From contig NZ_JACIAY010000004.1 in the NCBI RefSeq assembly GCF_014194975.1, positions 310,001-374,000 on the forward strand: DNA of 64,000 nucleotides, written 5' to 3'. The position numbers were made by a program, and so were the translations under genes. Source of the DNA: Sphingomonas sp. BK580. GTDB taxonomy: Bacteria; Pseudomonadota; Alphaproteobacteria; Sphingomonadales; Sphingomonadaceae. Within the stretch, counting starts at the first letter, position 1. Each line of letters begins with the position of its first letter. The notes under the pieces were generated by a model. The model searched no databases, was not told the origin of the DNA, and was given only the letters and a program-made list of their open reading frames with translations. Shown in pieces: positions 43,518 through 51,651 of this stretch.

Positions 43518-44452
43518 CGGCGGCGCGCGGGCGCACGACCGGGGCGGGCGCCTCGGGCGAGGACCGGCAGGCGATCGAGCGCTTCCTCGAGATGCTGACC
43601 GCGCAGGCCGGCGCGGCGGCGAACACGCTCGCCGCCTATCGCCGCGACCTCGCGCTGGCGTCCGAGGCGCTCGACGGCGGACTGGCGCAGGCCGATGCCG
43701 CCGCTTTGGGCCGGCTCGCCGACGGCTGGTCCGCGCTCGCCAGCGCCAGCGTCGCGCGCAAGGCGTCGGCGCTGCGGCGCTTTTTCGCCTTCCTCGTGGA
43801 GGAGGGGGCGCGCCCCGACGATCCCTCGCCGGCGCTGCCGCGGCCGGCGACGCGCCGCGCGCTGCCGCGCACGCTGAGCCACGCCGACGTCGATCGGCTG
43901 TTCGCCGCGATCGCCGAGCGACTCGCGCGCGATCCCGTGATCACGACCGACCTGCGGCTCGCCGCGCTGATCGAGCTGCTCTACGGCTCGGGGCTGCGCG
44001 CGAGCGAGCTGGTGTCGCTGCCGCGCAACGCGATCCATCCCGACCGGCCGTTCCTGATCCTTCGCGGCAAGGGCGGCAAGGAGCGGCTGGTGCCGCTGTC
44101 CGATCGCGCGCGCGCCGCGGTGGCGGCGTGGCGCGCGCATGTCGCGAGCGACCGCGCCTTCCTCTTCCCCTCGGGAACGACTCACCTCTCGCGCGTGCGG
44201 CTGTTCCAGCTGGTGCGCGCGCTCGCGGCGGAAGCGGGGATCCCGCCCGATCGGATCAGCCCGCACGTGCTGCGCCACGCCTTCGCGACTCACCTGCTGG
44301 AGGGCGGCGCCGACCTGCGCGCCTTGCAGACGATGCTCGGCCATGCCGACATCGCCACCACCGAGATCTACACGCATGTCGACAGCCGCCGGCTGGTGGA
44401 GCTGGTCAACGAGCGGCACCCGCTCGTTGACGCGTTGCGTCACCGCGACTAG
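43514..44452 (+). CDS. xerD: Site-specific tyrosine recombinase XerD
   Basis: A 312-residue recombinase of the XerC/XerD pair that resolves chromosome dimers at dif. It starts at a GTG overlapping the upstream stop. N-terminal SAM-like DNA-binding domain (TLAAYRRDLALA, RKASALRRFFAFL) precedes the catalytic domain. Active residues are Arg162 (GLRASELVSL), Lys186 (RGKGGKERLVPL), His251 and Arg254 (HVLRHAFATHLL), His277 (LGHADI) and Tyr286 (IYTHV). Assigned XerD rather than XerC from context with accA; the two are close. Confidence 0.93.
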   Translation: MTAARGRTTGAGASGEDRQAIERFLEMLTAQAGAAANTLAAYRRDLALASEALDGGLAQADAAALGRLADGWSALASASVARKASALRRFFAFLVEEGARPDDPSPALPRPATRRALPRTLSHADVDRLFAAIAERLARDPVITTDLRLAALIELLYGSGLRASELVSLPRNAIHPDRPFLILRGKGGKERLVPLSDRARAAVAAWRAHVASDRAFLFPSGTTHLSRVRLFQLVRALAAEAGIPPDRISPHVLRHAFATHLLEGGADLRALQTMLGHADIATTEIYTHVDSRRLVELVNERHPLVDALRHRD

Positions 44453-44461
44453 CTGCGGCCG

Positions 44462-45412
44462 ATGCCTAGTTTCCTCGACTTCGAGAAGCCCATCGCCGAG
44501 CTGCAGGCGCGCATCGACGAGCTGCGCGACACCGGTGACGCGGGCGCGATCGACATCTCCGCGGAGATCGCCAAGCTCCAGGCCAAGTCCGACAAGCAGC
44601 TGAAGGACACGTTCGCCAAGCTGACGCCCTGGCAGAAGACTCAGGTGGCGCGCCATCCCGAGCGCCCGCACTTCCGCCACTATGTCGCCGGCCTGTTCGA
44701 CGAGTTTCTCCCGCTGGCGGGTGATCGCGCGTTCGGGGACGACCAGGCGATCCTCGGCGGTTTCGCCACCTTCCGCGGCCGGCGCGTCATGGTGCTCGGC
44801 CACGAGAAGGGCGACGATACGGCCAGCCGGCTCAAGCACAATTTCGGCATGGGCAAGCCCGAGGGCTATCGCAAGGCGATCCGGCTGATGGAACTGGCGG
44901 ATCGTTTCGGATTGCCGGTGGTGACGCTGGTCGACACCTCGGGTGCCTTCCCCGGCATCCAGGCGGAGGAGCGCGGCCAGGCCGAGGCGATCGCGCGCTC
45001 GACCGAGGCGTGTCTCGCGCTCGGCGTACCGCTGGTCGCGTCGATCGTCGGTGAGGGCGGCTCGGGCGGCGCGATCGCGCTCGCCAGCGGCAACCGCGTG
45101 CTGATGTTCGAGCATGCGGTCTATTCGGTGATCTCGCCGGAAGGCTGCGCCTCGATCCTGTGGCGCACCGCCGACCGCGCCCCCGACGCCGCCGAGGCGA
45201 TGAAGGTGACGGCGCAGGATCTCAAGGGACTGGGCGTGATCGACGCGATCGTCCCCGAGCCGCTCGGCGGCGCCCACCGCGATCCCGCGGGGGCGATCCG
45301 CGCGCTGGGCGATTCGATCGAGCACGCGCTCGGCGAGCTGACGTCGCTGACCCCGGAGGCGCTGCGCCAGGATCGGCGCGACAAATTCCTCCGCATGGGC
45401 CGGCTGAGCTGA
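44462..45412 (+). CDS. accA: Acetyl-CoA carboxylase carboxyltransferase subunit alpha
   Basis: A 316-residue subunit that, with AccD, moves CO2 from biotin to acetyl-CoA in fatty-acid synthesis. Family sequence includes [71 protein letters not shown] and [20 protein letters not shown]. Full length. It begins 10 nt after xerD, so these may be co-transcribed. Confidence 0.97.
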   Translation: MPSFLDFEKPIAELQARIDELRDTGDAGAIDISAEIAKLQAKSDKQLKDTFAKLTPWQKTQVARHPERPHFRHYVAGLFDEFLPLAGDRAFGDDQAILGGFATFRGRRVMVLGHEKGDDTASRLKHNFGMGKPEGYRKAIRLMELADRFGLPVVTLVDTSGAFPGIQAEERGQAEAIARSTEACLALGVPLVASIVGEGGSGGAIALASGNRVLMFEHAVYSVISPEGCASILWRTADRAPDAAEAMKVTAQDLKGLGVIDAIVPEPLGGAHRDPAGAIRALGDSIEHALGELTSLTPEALRQDRRDKFLRMGRLS

Positions 45413-45439
45413 CGTAACGCTCAAATCCGCCCTGCGACC

Positions 45440-45545
45440 GGGGAGGGGGACCGCGCGTCCCAGGCGAGTGGTGGGAGGGGACCCACTCCGCGGTGCAGCG
45501 TTGCCGGCAGGCTCCTCCATCATCCTGCGGCTGGTTCCCCTCCCC
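45440..45545. repeat. Imperfect inverted repeat, pyrimidine/purine-rich
   Basis: GGGGAGGGGGACC at 45440-45452 faces GGTTCCCCTCCCC at 45533-45545, imperfectly complementary over about 13 bases. It lies between accA and the convergent pilin terminator. It resembles intergenic hairpins seen at 8719 and 31145. Confidence 0.35.
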
Positions 45546-45576
45546 GCCCTGCGCGGAGGAGTCGCAGGTTGGGACA

Positions 45577-45609
45577 AGAAAAAGGCGGCGGGACCGAAGT
45601 CCCGCCGCC
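45577..45609 (-). terminator. Rho-independent terminator of the Flp pilin gene
   Basis: On the minus strand GGCGGCGGGAC, loop TTCG, GTCCCGCCGCC form a perfect 11-bp stem with the stable tetraloop TTCG, followed by a run TTTTTCTT. It lies 27 nt past the pilin stop. It is the clearest intrinsic terminator in the window and implies strong expression of the pilin. Confidence 0.92.
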
Positions 45610-45635
45610 CTTGTTACGAGAGCTGGCCAGCGAGA

Positions 45636-45809
45636 TTACGCGCCGTTGCTGCTCATCGTGGTCTGCACCTTGGTGAAGGTGTTGGTCAGCTGGTTGCCCA
45701 GGCCCTTCATCGCGGCGATGGCGGCGACGGCGACCAGCGCGGCGATCAGGCCGTACTCGATCGCGGTGGCGGCCTTGTTGTTCTTCAGGAAAGCGCGAAT
45801 CTTCTGCAT
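45636..45809 (-). CDS. Flp/Fap-type pilin
   Basis: A 57-residue type IVb pilin precursor. It starts MQKIRAFLKNNKAATAIEYG: a basic leader, then the Flp processing motif in which Glu18-Tyr19 are the conserved pair, then a hydrophobic stem (LIAALVAVAAIA) and a short tail. Position -1 of the expected cut is Ala13 rather than the usual Gly. GGAGATCGAC lies before the ATG and a strong terminator follows. Flp pilins are processed by TadV and assembled by the Tad system; no tad genes are in the window. Confidence 0.92.
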   Translation of the reverse strand: MQKIRAFLKNNKAATAIEYGLIAALVAVAAIAAMKGLGNQLTNTFTKVQTTMSSNGA

Positions 45810-45959
45810 GTCGATCTCCGAGACAAATTGGCTTCAGTTACCCGGCCGATGAGCCTCTGGGGCTCCAGCGATGTCCGGTGTAGCTGCGGCACGGTTGCGA
45901 AAGACTTAAGCCTGTTCCTACGATCTCAGAATTTTACGCAGGTTAGTGCAGGTCATGTC

Positions 45960-46151
45960 TCAGCGGCCGACGAGAAGATTGGTCGACACCGTCGTGAGAA
46001 CGTCGCTGAGCGCGGTGGACACGCGGCCGAGCCCCGCGGTGATCGCCAGCGCGACGGCGGCGAGGATCAGGGCATATTCCACCGCGGTCGCGCCGCGACC
46101 GTCGCGGCCGAGGCGCGAGAAGAGCGGGCGTCTGGTGCGAGGGCGTGCCAT
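45960..46151 (-). CDS. Flp pilin-like protein (second copy)
   Basis: A 63-residue homologue with the processing motif GATAVEYALI, where Gly is at -1 and Glu at +5, followed by hydrophobic stem ILAAVALAITAGLG. The N-terminal leader is unusually basic and long (RPRTRRPLFSRLGRDGR). No good ribosome site is seen for ATG 46151. It is divergent from the mutT gene and separated from the first pilin by 150 bp, so it has its own transcription start. It may be a minor pilin or TadE-type pseudopilin; the length is closer to a pilin. Confidence 0.8.
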   Translation of the reverse strand: MARPRTRRPLFSRLGRDGRGATAVEYALILAAVALAITAGLGRVSTALSDVLTTVSTNLLVGR

Positions 46152-46190
46152 GGCGCGATCGTAGCGCGGGGTTGGTTAAGGATCGGTTCG

Positions 46191-46610
46191 ATGACGATGC
46201 TGGTGGTCGCCGCGGCGCTACTCGACCCGGCGGGACGCTGCCTGATGCAGCAGCGGCCGGCCGACAAACGCCACGGCGGGCTGTGGGAGTTCCCGGGCGG
46301 CAAGGTCGAGCCGGGTGAGGCGCCGGTGGACGCGCTGGTGCGCGAGCTCGCCGAGGAGCTCGCCGTGACGGTGGAGCCCACGGCGCTGGTGCCGCTGTCC
46401 TTCGCCGCGGATGCGGCACCCGGCGCGCGGCCGCTGGTGATGCTGCTCTACGTCGCGCGCGCGTGGTCGGGTGAACCACGCCCGCTCGCCGCGGCGGCGC
46501 TGCGCTGGGACGAGCCCGCCGCGCTCGCCGCGCTGCCGATGCCGCCGGTCGACGTCCCGCTGCTCGCGATCCTGCGCGAGTCGCTTGCCCGCGGCGACGC
46601 GCTGGCCTAG
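46191..46610 (+). CDS. mutT: 8-oxo-dGTP diphosphatase (MutT-type Nudix hydrolase)
   Basis: A 139-residue Nudix hydrolase that would remove oxidised nucleotides such as 8-oxo-dGTP from the pool. The Nudix box is GGKVEPGEAPVDALVRELAEEL (Gx5Ex7REUxEEx). The opening VVAAALLDPAGRCLMQQRP and the WEFPGGK sequence are typical of MutT. ATG 46191 has AAGGA 9 nt upstream. The cobalamin riboswitch begins just after the stop. The exact substrate is inferred from the close MutT likeness. Confidence 0.88.
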   Translation: MTMLVVAAALLDPAGRCLMQQRPADKRHGGLWEFPGGKVEPGEAPVDALVRELAEELAVTVEPTALVPLSFAADAAPGARPLVMLLYVARAWSGEPRPLAAAALRWDEPAALAALPMPPVDVPLLAILRESLARGDALA

Positions 46611-46621
46611 GGGCGCCGTCG

Positions 46622-46800
46622 CGACAGGTTCCCCGCGAGGGGAAGTAAGAGGGAAGCCGGTAGCTTGGCTGCGATCCGGCGCTGCCCCCGCAACTGTGAC
46701 CGGCGAGCCTCCTCCCGCGCGTGCCACTGGACCCTCGGTCCGGGAAGGCCGGAGCCGGGGCGCTGACCCGGGAGCCAGGAGACCTGCCCGTCGCGGTTGT
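46622..46800 (+). promoter_or_regulatory. Cobalamin (B12) riboswitch
   Basis: Directly upstream of btuB. Conserved blocks occur in order: AAGCCGGTAGC, GCTGCCCCCGCAACTGTGA, GTGCCACTGG, CGGGAAGGCC, and the B12 box GAGCCAGGAGACCTGCC near 46771-46789. In known cases binding of adenosylcobalamin hides the ribosome site of the transporter gene or terminates the RNA, so B12 sufficiency turns off the btu operon. The leader from 46800 to the btuB start at 46918 can hold the expression platform. Confidence 0.95.
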
Positions 46801-46917
46801 CCTTCGCGCGGACGGGGTGTGCCGGGCGATCGAGGTCTTGTCCTCGCGTGACGACGATCGGGTGGCAGCGCCGCGGCACGGGGCCGCGCGTCCGCCCGCG
46901 ACCGTGTGGGGGAAGAC

Positions 46918-48849
46918 GTGACCATATCCTATCGCCGCATCGCGACCGCGCTGCCGCTGCTGCTGCTCGCACCGGCGGCGCACGCGCAGAGCGCGCAATC
47001 GACCGAGGCGCTCGAGCAGGCGACCCGCGCGGGCGACGACGTGATCGTCACCGCCGCGCGCGCCGCCACGCCGGCGGAGACCGTGGCGCAGGCGGTGACC
47101 GTGCTCGACACCGCGACGATCGAGCGGCGCCAGACCGTGGTGCTCGCCGACCTGCTGCGCCAGACCCCCGGCATCGCGGTGGCGCGCACCGGCGGTGTCG
47201 GCGGCGTCACCTCGGTGTTCATCCGCGGCGCCGAGAGCGACCAGACCGCCGCGCTGATCGACGGCGTGAAGATCAACGACCCGTCCGCGCCCGGCGGCGG
47301 CTTCAACTTCGGCGAGCTGCTGGTCGGCAACATCGCGCGGGTCGAGGTGCTGCGCGGCGCCTCCTCGGTGCTGTGGGGCAGCCAGGCGATCGGCGGCGTG
47401 GTCAACATGATCACGCGCCAGCCGACCGACCGGCTGAGCGTCAACGCGCGCGCCGAGGGCGGGTCGATGGGCACCGGCCAGGCCTTCGCGAACGTCTCGG
47501 GGCGGGCCGGCGCGATCGCGGCGAGCCTGGGCGGCGGCTATTACACCACCGACGGCATCTCGTCCTACGCGCGCGGCAGCGAGCGCGACGGCTTCCGTCA
47601 CTATGGCGGCAACGCCAGCGTGACCGCGACGCTGGCGAGCAACGTGTCGCTCGACCTGCGCGGCTTCTACGCCAACGGCCGCACCGAGTTCGACGGCTTC
47701 CCGCCGCCCGACTACACCTTCAACGATACCCGCGAGTATAGCGACGCCGAGCAGTGGGTCGGTTATGGCGGCGTCAACGTCGCGCTGTTCGACGGCGCGC
47801 TGCGCAACCGGCTGGGCTACGCGCGGACCGACATAGCGCGCACCAGCTACGACCGCGACCTCACGCCGCGCGAGACCTATCGTTCGCAGGGACAGAACTA
47901 CCGGGTCGAGTATCAGGGCGTCGCCGATCTCGGGGCGGTCGCACGCGCGACGTTCGGCGCCGAGCGCGAGATCTCCCGGCTCTACACGCGCGGCTACGGC
48001 AGCACCGATCGCGGGCGCGCGCGGCTGTTCAGCGTCTACGGCCAGCTCGCGCTCACCCCGCTCGCGGGCGTCACCGCGACCGGCGGCGTGCGCCACGACG
48101 ACCACGACCGCTTCGGCGGCGCCACCGTCGGCGCGGCGAGCCTCGCCTGGACGCCCAATGACGGCGCCACCCTGCTGCGCGGGAGCTGGTCGCAGGGCTT
48201 CAAGGCGCCGACCCTGTTCCAGCTCAACGGCAGCACCGGCAACCCCAACCTGCGCCCCGAGCGATCCGAGGGGTGGGACGCGGGCGTGACCCAGCGCGCG
48301 CTCGACGGAACGCTGGAGGCGAGTGCGACCTGGTTCCGCCGCGTCTCACGCGACCTGATCAACACGCGCGCGTGCAGCCCGGCGGTGGATGGGCCGATCT
48401 GCGACACGCGGCCGTTCGGCATCTACGACAATGTCGCACGCACCCGCGCGCAGGGACTGGAGGTCGCGCTCACCCTCCGCCCGGTCGAGGCGCTGACCGT
48501 CGTCGCCGCCTACACCTACCTCGACGGCGAGAACCGCTCGCCGGGTGCGAGCTTCGGCCTGCCGCTGCTGCGCCGCCCGCGCGACAGCACCACCGTCAAC
48601 GCCGACTATCGCTGGCCGTTCGGCCTCTCCACCGGGGTGACGCTCACCGCGGTCGGCGACAGCTACGACGTCGGCCAGGTGCGGCTCGACGGCTATGTCC
48701 TCGCCGACCTGCGCGCCGCGCTGCCGCTGACCGACAAGGTCGAGCTGTACGCGCGGCTCGAGAATGCCTTCGATCAGCGCTACGTGGTGGCGGTGGACTA
48801 TGGCAATCCCGGGCGCGCCGCCTACGGCGGGGTGCGGCTGCGCTACTGA
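46918..48849 (+). CDS. btuB: TonB-dependent vitamin B12 receptor
   Basis: About 643 residues from GTG 46918, behind GGGGGAAG; GTG 46906 would add four residues. A signal peptide (cut near AHA-Q, 23) precedes the TonB box DDVIVTAAR (40-48), the plug (LLRQTPGIAVARTGGVGGVT, RVEVLRGASSVLWGSQAIGG) and a 22-strand barrel ending in a Tyr. Vitamin B12 as substrate is supported by the riboswitch and the following BtuF-BtuC-BtuD genes. It imports cobalamin across the outer membrane with TonB energy. Confidence 0.95.
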   Translation: MTISYRRIATALPLLLLAPAAHAQSAQSTEALEQATRAGDDVIVTAARAATPAETVAQAVTVLDTATIERRQTVVLADLLRQTPGIAVARTGGVGGVTSVFIRGAESDQTAALIDGVKINDPSAPGGGFNFGELLVGNIARVEVLRGASSVLWGSQAIGGVVNMITRQPTDRLSVNARAEGGSMGTGQAFANVSGRAGAIAASLGGGYYTTDGISSYARGSERDGFRHYGGNASVTATLASNVSLDLRGFYANGRTEFDGFPPPDYTFNDTREYSDAEQWVGYGGVNVALFDGALRNRLGYARTDIARTSYDRDLTPRETYRSQGQNYRVEYQGVADLGAVARATFGAEREISRLYTRGYGSTDRGRARLFSVYGQLALTPLAGVTATGGVRHDDHDRFGGATVGAASLAWTPNDGATLLRGSWSQGFKAPTLFQLNGSTGNPNLRPERSEGWDAGVTQRALDGTLEASATWFRRVSRDLINTRACSPAVDGPICDTRPFGIYDNVARTRAQGLEVALTLRPVEALTVVAAYTYLDGENRSPGASFGLPLLRRPRDSTTVNADYRWPFGLSTGVTLTAVGDSYDVGQVRLDGYVLADLRAALPLTDKVELYARLENAFDQRYVVAVDYGNPGRAAYGGVRLRY

Positions 48850-48850
48850 G

Positions 48851-49681
48851 ATGGGGGCGCGCGCTCTCCTGCTGATGCTCGCGGCGCCCGCTCTGGTCTC
48901 CGCCGCGACGCCGCGCGCGCCGCGGATCGTGTCGATCAACCCGTGCCTCGACGCGGTGCTGGTGCGAGTGGCCGACGCCGCGCAGATCGCCTCGATCAGC
49001 GCTTACTCGCAGGACGCGCGCTCCAGCTCGATCCCGCTCGCGCTGGCGCGGCGCTTCCGCGCCAACGCGGGGACCGCGGAGGAGGTGGTGGCGCTGCGTC
49101 CCGACCTCGTCGTCGCGGGCGGCCACGTCGCCCCCGCGACGGTGGCCGCACTGGCGCGGCTGCGCGTGCCGCTCGCGCAGTTCGCGGTGCCCGCGACCGT
49201 GGAGGAGAGCGTCGCCCAGGTGCGCGACCTCGCCGCGCGCGTCGGTCACCCGGCGCGCGGCGCGGCCCTCGCGGCTCGGATCGAGGCGGCGGCGCGGCCG
49301 GCGCGGGTGACGCCGGTGCCCGCGCTGATCTTCGGCGCGGGTGGCCTCGTGCCCGGCGCGGGGACGTTGCCCGACGACCTGCTGACCCGCGCCGGCTTCC
49401 GCAACGCCAGCGCCGGCTACGGGCTGGCGCGCTGGGACGTGCTGCCGCTCGAGCATCTCGTCGCCGCGCCGCCGCGCGTGCTCTTCTCGGTCGCCGCGGC
49501 CGAGGACGCGGGTGGGGGCGGGGGCGAGCGCGCCGAGCACCATCCCGCGCTCCGCCGGCTCGCGCCGCGGCTCACCACCGTTCCCTTCCCGGCGCGGCTG
49601 ATGAACTGCGGCGGACCGACGATCGTCGAGGCGATGGCATTGCTGCGCGCCGCACGCGCGCGGTTCGGGGAGGGGCGATGA
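48851..49681 (+). CDS. btuF: Periplasmic cobalamin-binding protein (ABC transporter)
   Basis: A 276-residue secreted binding protein from ATG 48851, directly after the btuB stop. Signal peptide is MGARALLLMLAAPALVSA. Class III binding-protein features include RIVSINPCLDAVLVRVAD, LRPDLVVAGGHVAP and the C-terminal lobe with MNCGGPTIVEAMALL. No lipobox, so it is soluble in the periplasm. Cobalamin as ligand comes from the operon: it would hand B12 from BtuB to BtuCD. Stop overlaps the btuC start. Confidence 0.88.
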   Translation: MGARALLLMLAAPALVSAATPRAPRIVSINPCLDAVLVRVADAAQIASISAYSQDARSSSIPLALARRFRANAGTAEEVVALRPDLVVAGGHVAPATVAALARLRVPLAQFAVPATVEESVAQVRDLAARVGHPARGAALAARIEAAARPARVTPVPALIFGAGGLVPGAGTLPDDLLTRAGFRNASAGYGLARWDVLPLEHLVAAPPRVLFSVAAAEDAGGGGGERAEHHPALRRLAPRLTTVPFPARLMNCGGPTIVEAMALLRAARARFGEGR

Positions 49682-50640
49682 GCCGTGCGACGCTCTGGCT
49701 GCTGCTCGCGCTGCTGCTCGCCGCGGCGGGCTCGCTCGCCGCGGGCAAGGTGTGGGTGCCGCTCGACGCCTGGACCAGTGCCGACCCGCGCTCGATCATC
49801 ATCGTCGAGCTGCGGCTGCCGCGCACGGTCCTCGCGCTCATCGTCGGCGCGGCGCTGGGCGTCGCGGGCGCGGCGATGCAGGGCTATCTGCGCAACCCGC
49901 TCGCCGACCCCGGCCTGTTCGGCGTCTCCTCGGGCGCGGCCTTGGGCGCGGTCTGCGCGCTCTTCTTCGGCTATGCCGCGCAGGCCTGGCTGCTGCCGCT
50001 GTTCGCGCTGGCGGGGGCGGCGGCGACGATGGCGCTGCTCGCGCTGATCGCGGGGCGCTCGGCCAGCCTGGTCGTGTTCACGCTCGCCGGCATGGTGCTG
50101 ACCAGCCTTACCGGCGCGCTCACCGCGCTCGCGATCAGCCTGGCCCCGACGCCCTTCGTCGCGTCCGAGATCGTCACCTGGCTGATGGGCGCGCTGACCG
50201 ACCGCAGCTGGGACGACGTGTGGCTCGCGCTGCCGCTGGTCGCGCTCGGCGTCGCGGTGCTGGCGCGCACCGCGCCCGCGCTCGACGCGCTGACGCTGGG
50301 CGAGACGGCGGCGCGCTCGCTCGGGGTCGAGCCGCGGCGGCTGCAGCGCGCGATCGTGCTCGGCGTCGCGCTCACCGTCGGCGCCACGGTGGCGACCGCG
50401 GGGGTGATCGGCTTCGTCGGGCTGATGGTGCCGCATCTCGTTCGCCCGCTCGCGCGCCACCGCCCCGGCGCGACGCTGTGGCCGAGCGCGCTCGCGGGCG
50501 CGCTGCTGGTGACGGTGGCGGACACGCTCGTGCGGCTGGTGCCGAGCGCGAGCGAGCTGCGGCTCGGCATCGCCATGTCGCTGCTCGGCGCGCCCTTCTT
50601 CCTCTACCTGCTGCGTCGGCTGCGGCGGCGGCTGGCATGA
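49678..50640 (+). CDS. btuC: Cobalamin ABC transporter permease
   Basis: A 320-residue inner-membrane permease of the FecCD/BtuC family with about ten hydrophobic helices. Family motifs are LRLPRTVLALIVGAALGVAG, AAMQGYLRNPLADPGLFGVS, SGAALGAV and VGATVATAGVIGFVGLMVPH, plus GAPFFLYLLRR at the end. It overlaps the btuF stop and the btuD start by 4 nt each. With BtuD it forms the ATP-driven pore for B12. Confidence 0.95.
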   Translation: MSRATLWLLLALLLAAAGSLAAGKVWVPLDAWTSADPRSIIIVELRLPRTVLALIVGAALGVAGAAMQGYLRNPLADPGLFGVSSGAALGAVCALFFGYAAQAWLLPLFALAGAAATMALLALIAGRSASLVVFTLAGMVLTSLTGALTALAISLAPTPFVASEIVTWLMGALTDRSWDDVWLALPLVALGVAVLARTAPALDALTLGETAARSLGVEPRRLQRAIVLGVALTVGATVATAGVIGFVGLMVPHLVRPLARHRPGATLWPSALAGALLVTVADTLVRLVPSASELRLGIAMSLLGAPFFLYLLRRLRRRLA

Positions 50641-51410
50641 GCGCGCTGGCGACCGAGGCGTTGACGCTGTCGCTCGGCGGCCGGCGCGTGCTCGAGGCGG
50701 TGACGCTCACGCTCGCGCCGGGGCGGGTGACCGCGCTGCTCGGGCCCAACGGCGCGGGCAAGAGCAGCCTGCTCGCCTGCCTCGCCGCGCTGCGCCGGCC
50801 TGAGGCGGGGGCGGCGACGCTCGACGGCATGGACGTGGCGGCGCTGCCCGCGCGCGAGCGGGCGCGCCGCATCGGCTTCCTGCCGCAGCAGGCGGACGTG
50901 CACTGGGACGTCGACGTGTGCGCGCTGGTGGCGCTCGGCCGGCTGCCGTGGCGCGGGCGCGGCGCGACGGACGCGGCGGACCGCGCCGCGGTGGAGCGCG
51001 CGCTGGAGGCGACCGCGATGACCGCGCTGGCGGGGCGGCCGGTCGAGCAGCTCTCCGGCGGCGAGCGCGCGCGCGCGCTGCTGGCGCGCGTGCTGGCGGG
51101 CGAGCCCGAGTGGCTGCTCGCCGACGAGCCGCTCGCCAGCCTCGACCCGGCGCACCAGCTCGACGTCGGTGCGCGGCTCCGCGCGGTCGCGGCGGCGGGG
51201 GCGGGCGTGGTGCTGGTGGTGCACGACCTCAACCTCGCGACGCGGCTGGCGGACTCGGTGGTGCTGCTGCGCGCCGGACGCGTGGTGGCGGCGGGCGACA
51301 CCGCGGCGGTGCTGACGCCCGAGGCGATCGCGGCGACCTACGGGGTGGCGGTGGAGGCGGGGGTCACCGCGGGGGGCGAGCGGTACATCGTGCCGGTGGG
51401 GCGGGTGTGA
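50637..51410 (+). CDS. btuD: Cobalamin ABC transporter ATP-binding protein
   Basis: A 257-residue ATPase. Walker A is GPNGAGKSSLL, Q-loop RIGFLPQQADVHWDVD, signature LSGGERARALLARVL, Walker B WLLADEPLASLD, H-loop VVLVVHDLNLATRL. Last gene of the btuB-F-C-D operon, overlapped by 4 nt. Followed directly by a tRNA-Cys gene on the opposite strand. Confidence 0.95.
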   Translation: MSALATEALTLSLGGRRVLEAVTLTLAPGRVTALLGPNGAGKSSLLACLAALRRPEAGAATLDGMDVAALPARERARRIGFLPQQADVHWDVDVCALVALGRLPWRGRGATDAADRAAVERALEATAMTALAGRPVEQLSGGERARALLARVLAGEPEWLLADEPLASLDPAHQLDVGARLRAVAAAGAGVVLVVHDLNLATRLADSVVLLRAGRVVAAGDTAAVLTPEAIAATYGVAVEAGVTAGGERYIVPVGRV

Positions 51411-51421
51411 GCCGCTGCATC

Positions 51422-51495
51422 TGGAGGCGCGACCGGGAATCGAACCCGGGTGCAAGGATTTGCAGTCCTCTGCGTCACCACTCCGCCATCGCGCC
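51422..51495 (-). tRNA. tRNA-Cys (GCA)
   Basis: The minus strand makes a 74-nt cloverleaf with acceptor GGCGCGA/TCGCGCC, anticodon loop CTGCAAA (anticodon GCA) and T arm CCGGGTTCGATTCCCGG. CCA is encoded. Confidence 0.97.
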
Positions 51496-51651
51496 TCGAT
51501 GCCGTGGAGGCGCGCATCTGCGGGCAGCGGCGCCGCCTGTCAAGCGCCGCCGCGCGGCAAAGTGATTGGCGAAGCCGCCGCCGCGCGATACAAACCGGCC
51601 ACGCGCAACGTGTGTTGCATTACTAAAACAGCTATGTCACAGGAACGTCCG

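Noticed and set aside
46152..46190. CtrA-like half site TTAACCAA upstream of the second Flp pilin
   Set aside because: Only a half site with one mismatch is present, and the spacing to a second half site is absent. Pilins are CtrA targets in Caulobacter, but this alone is not evidence.
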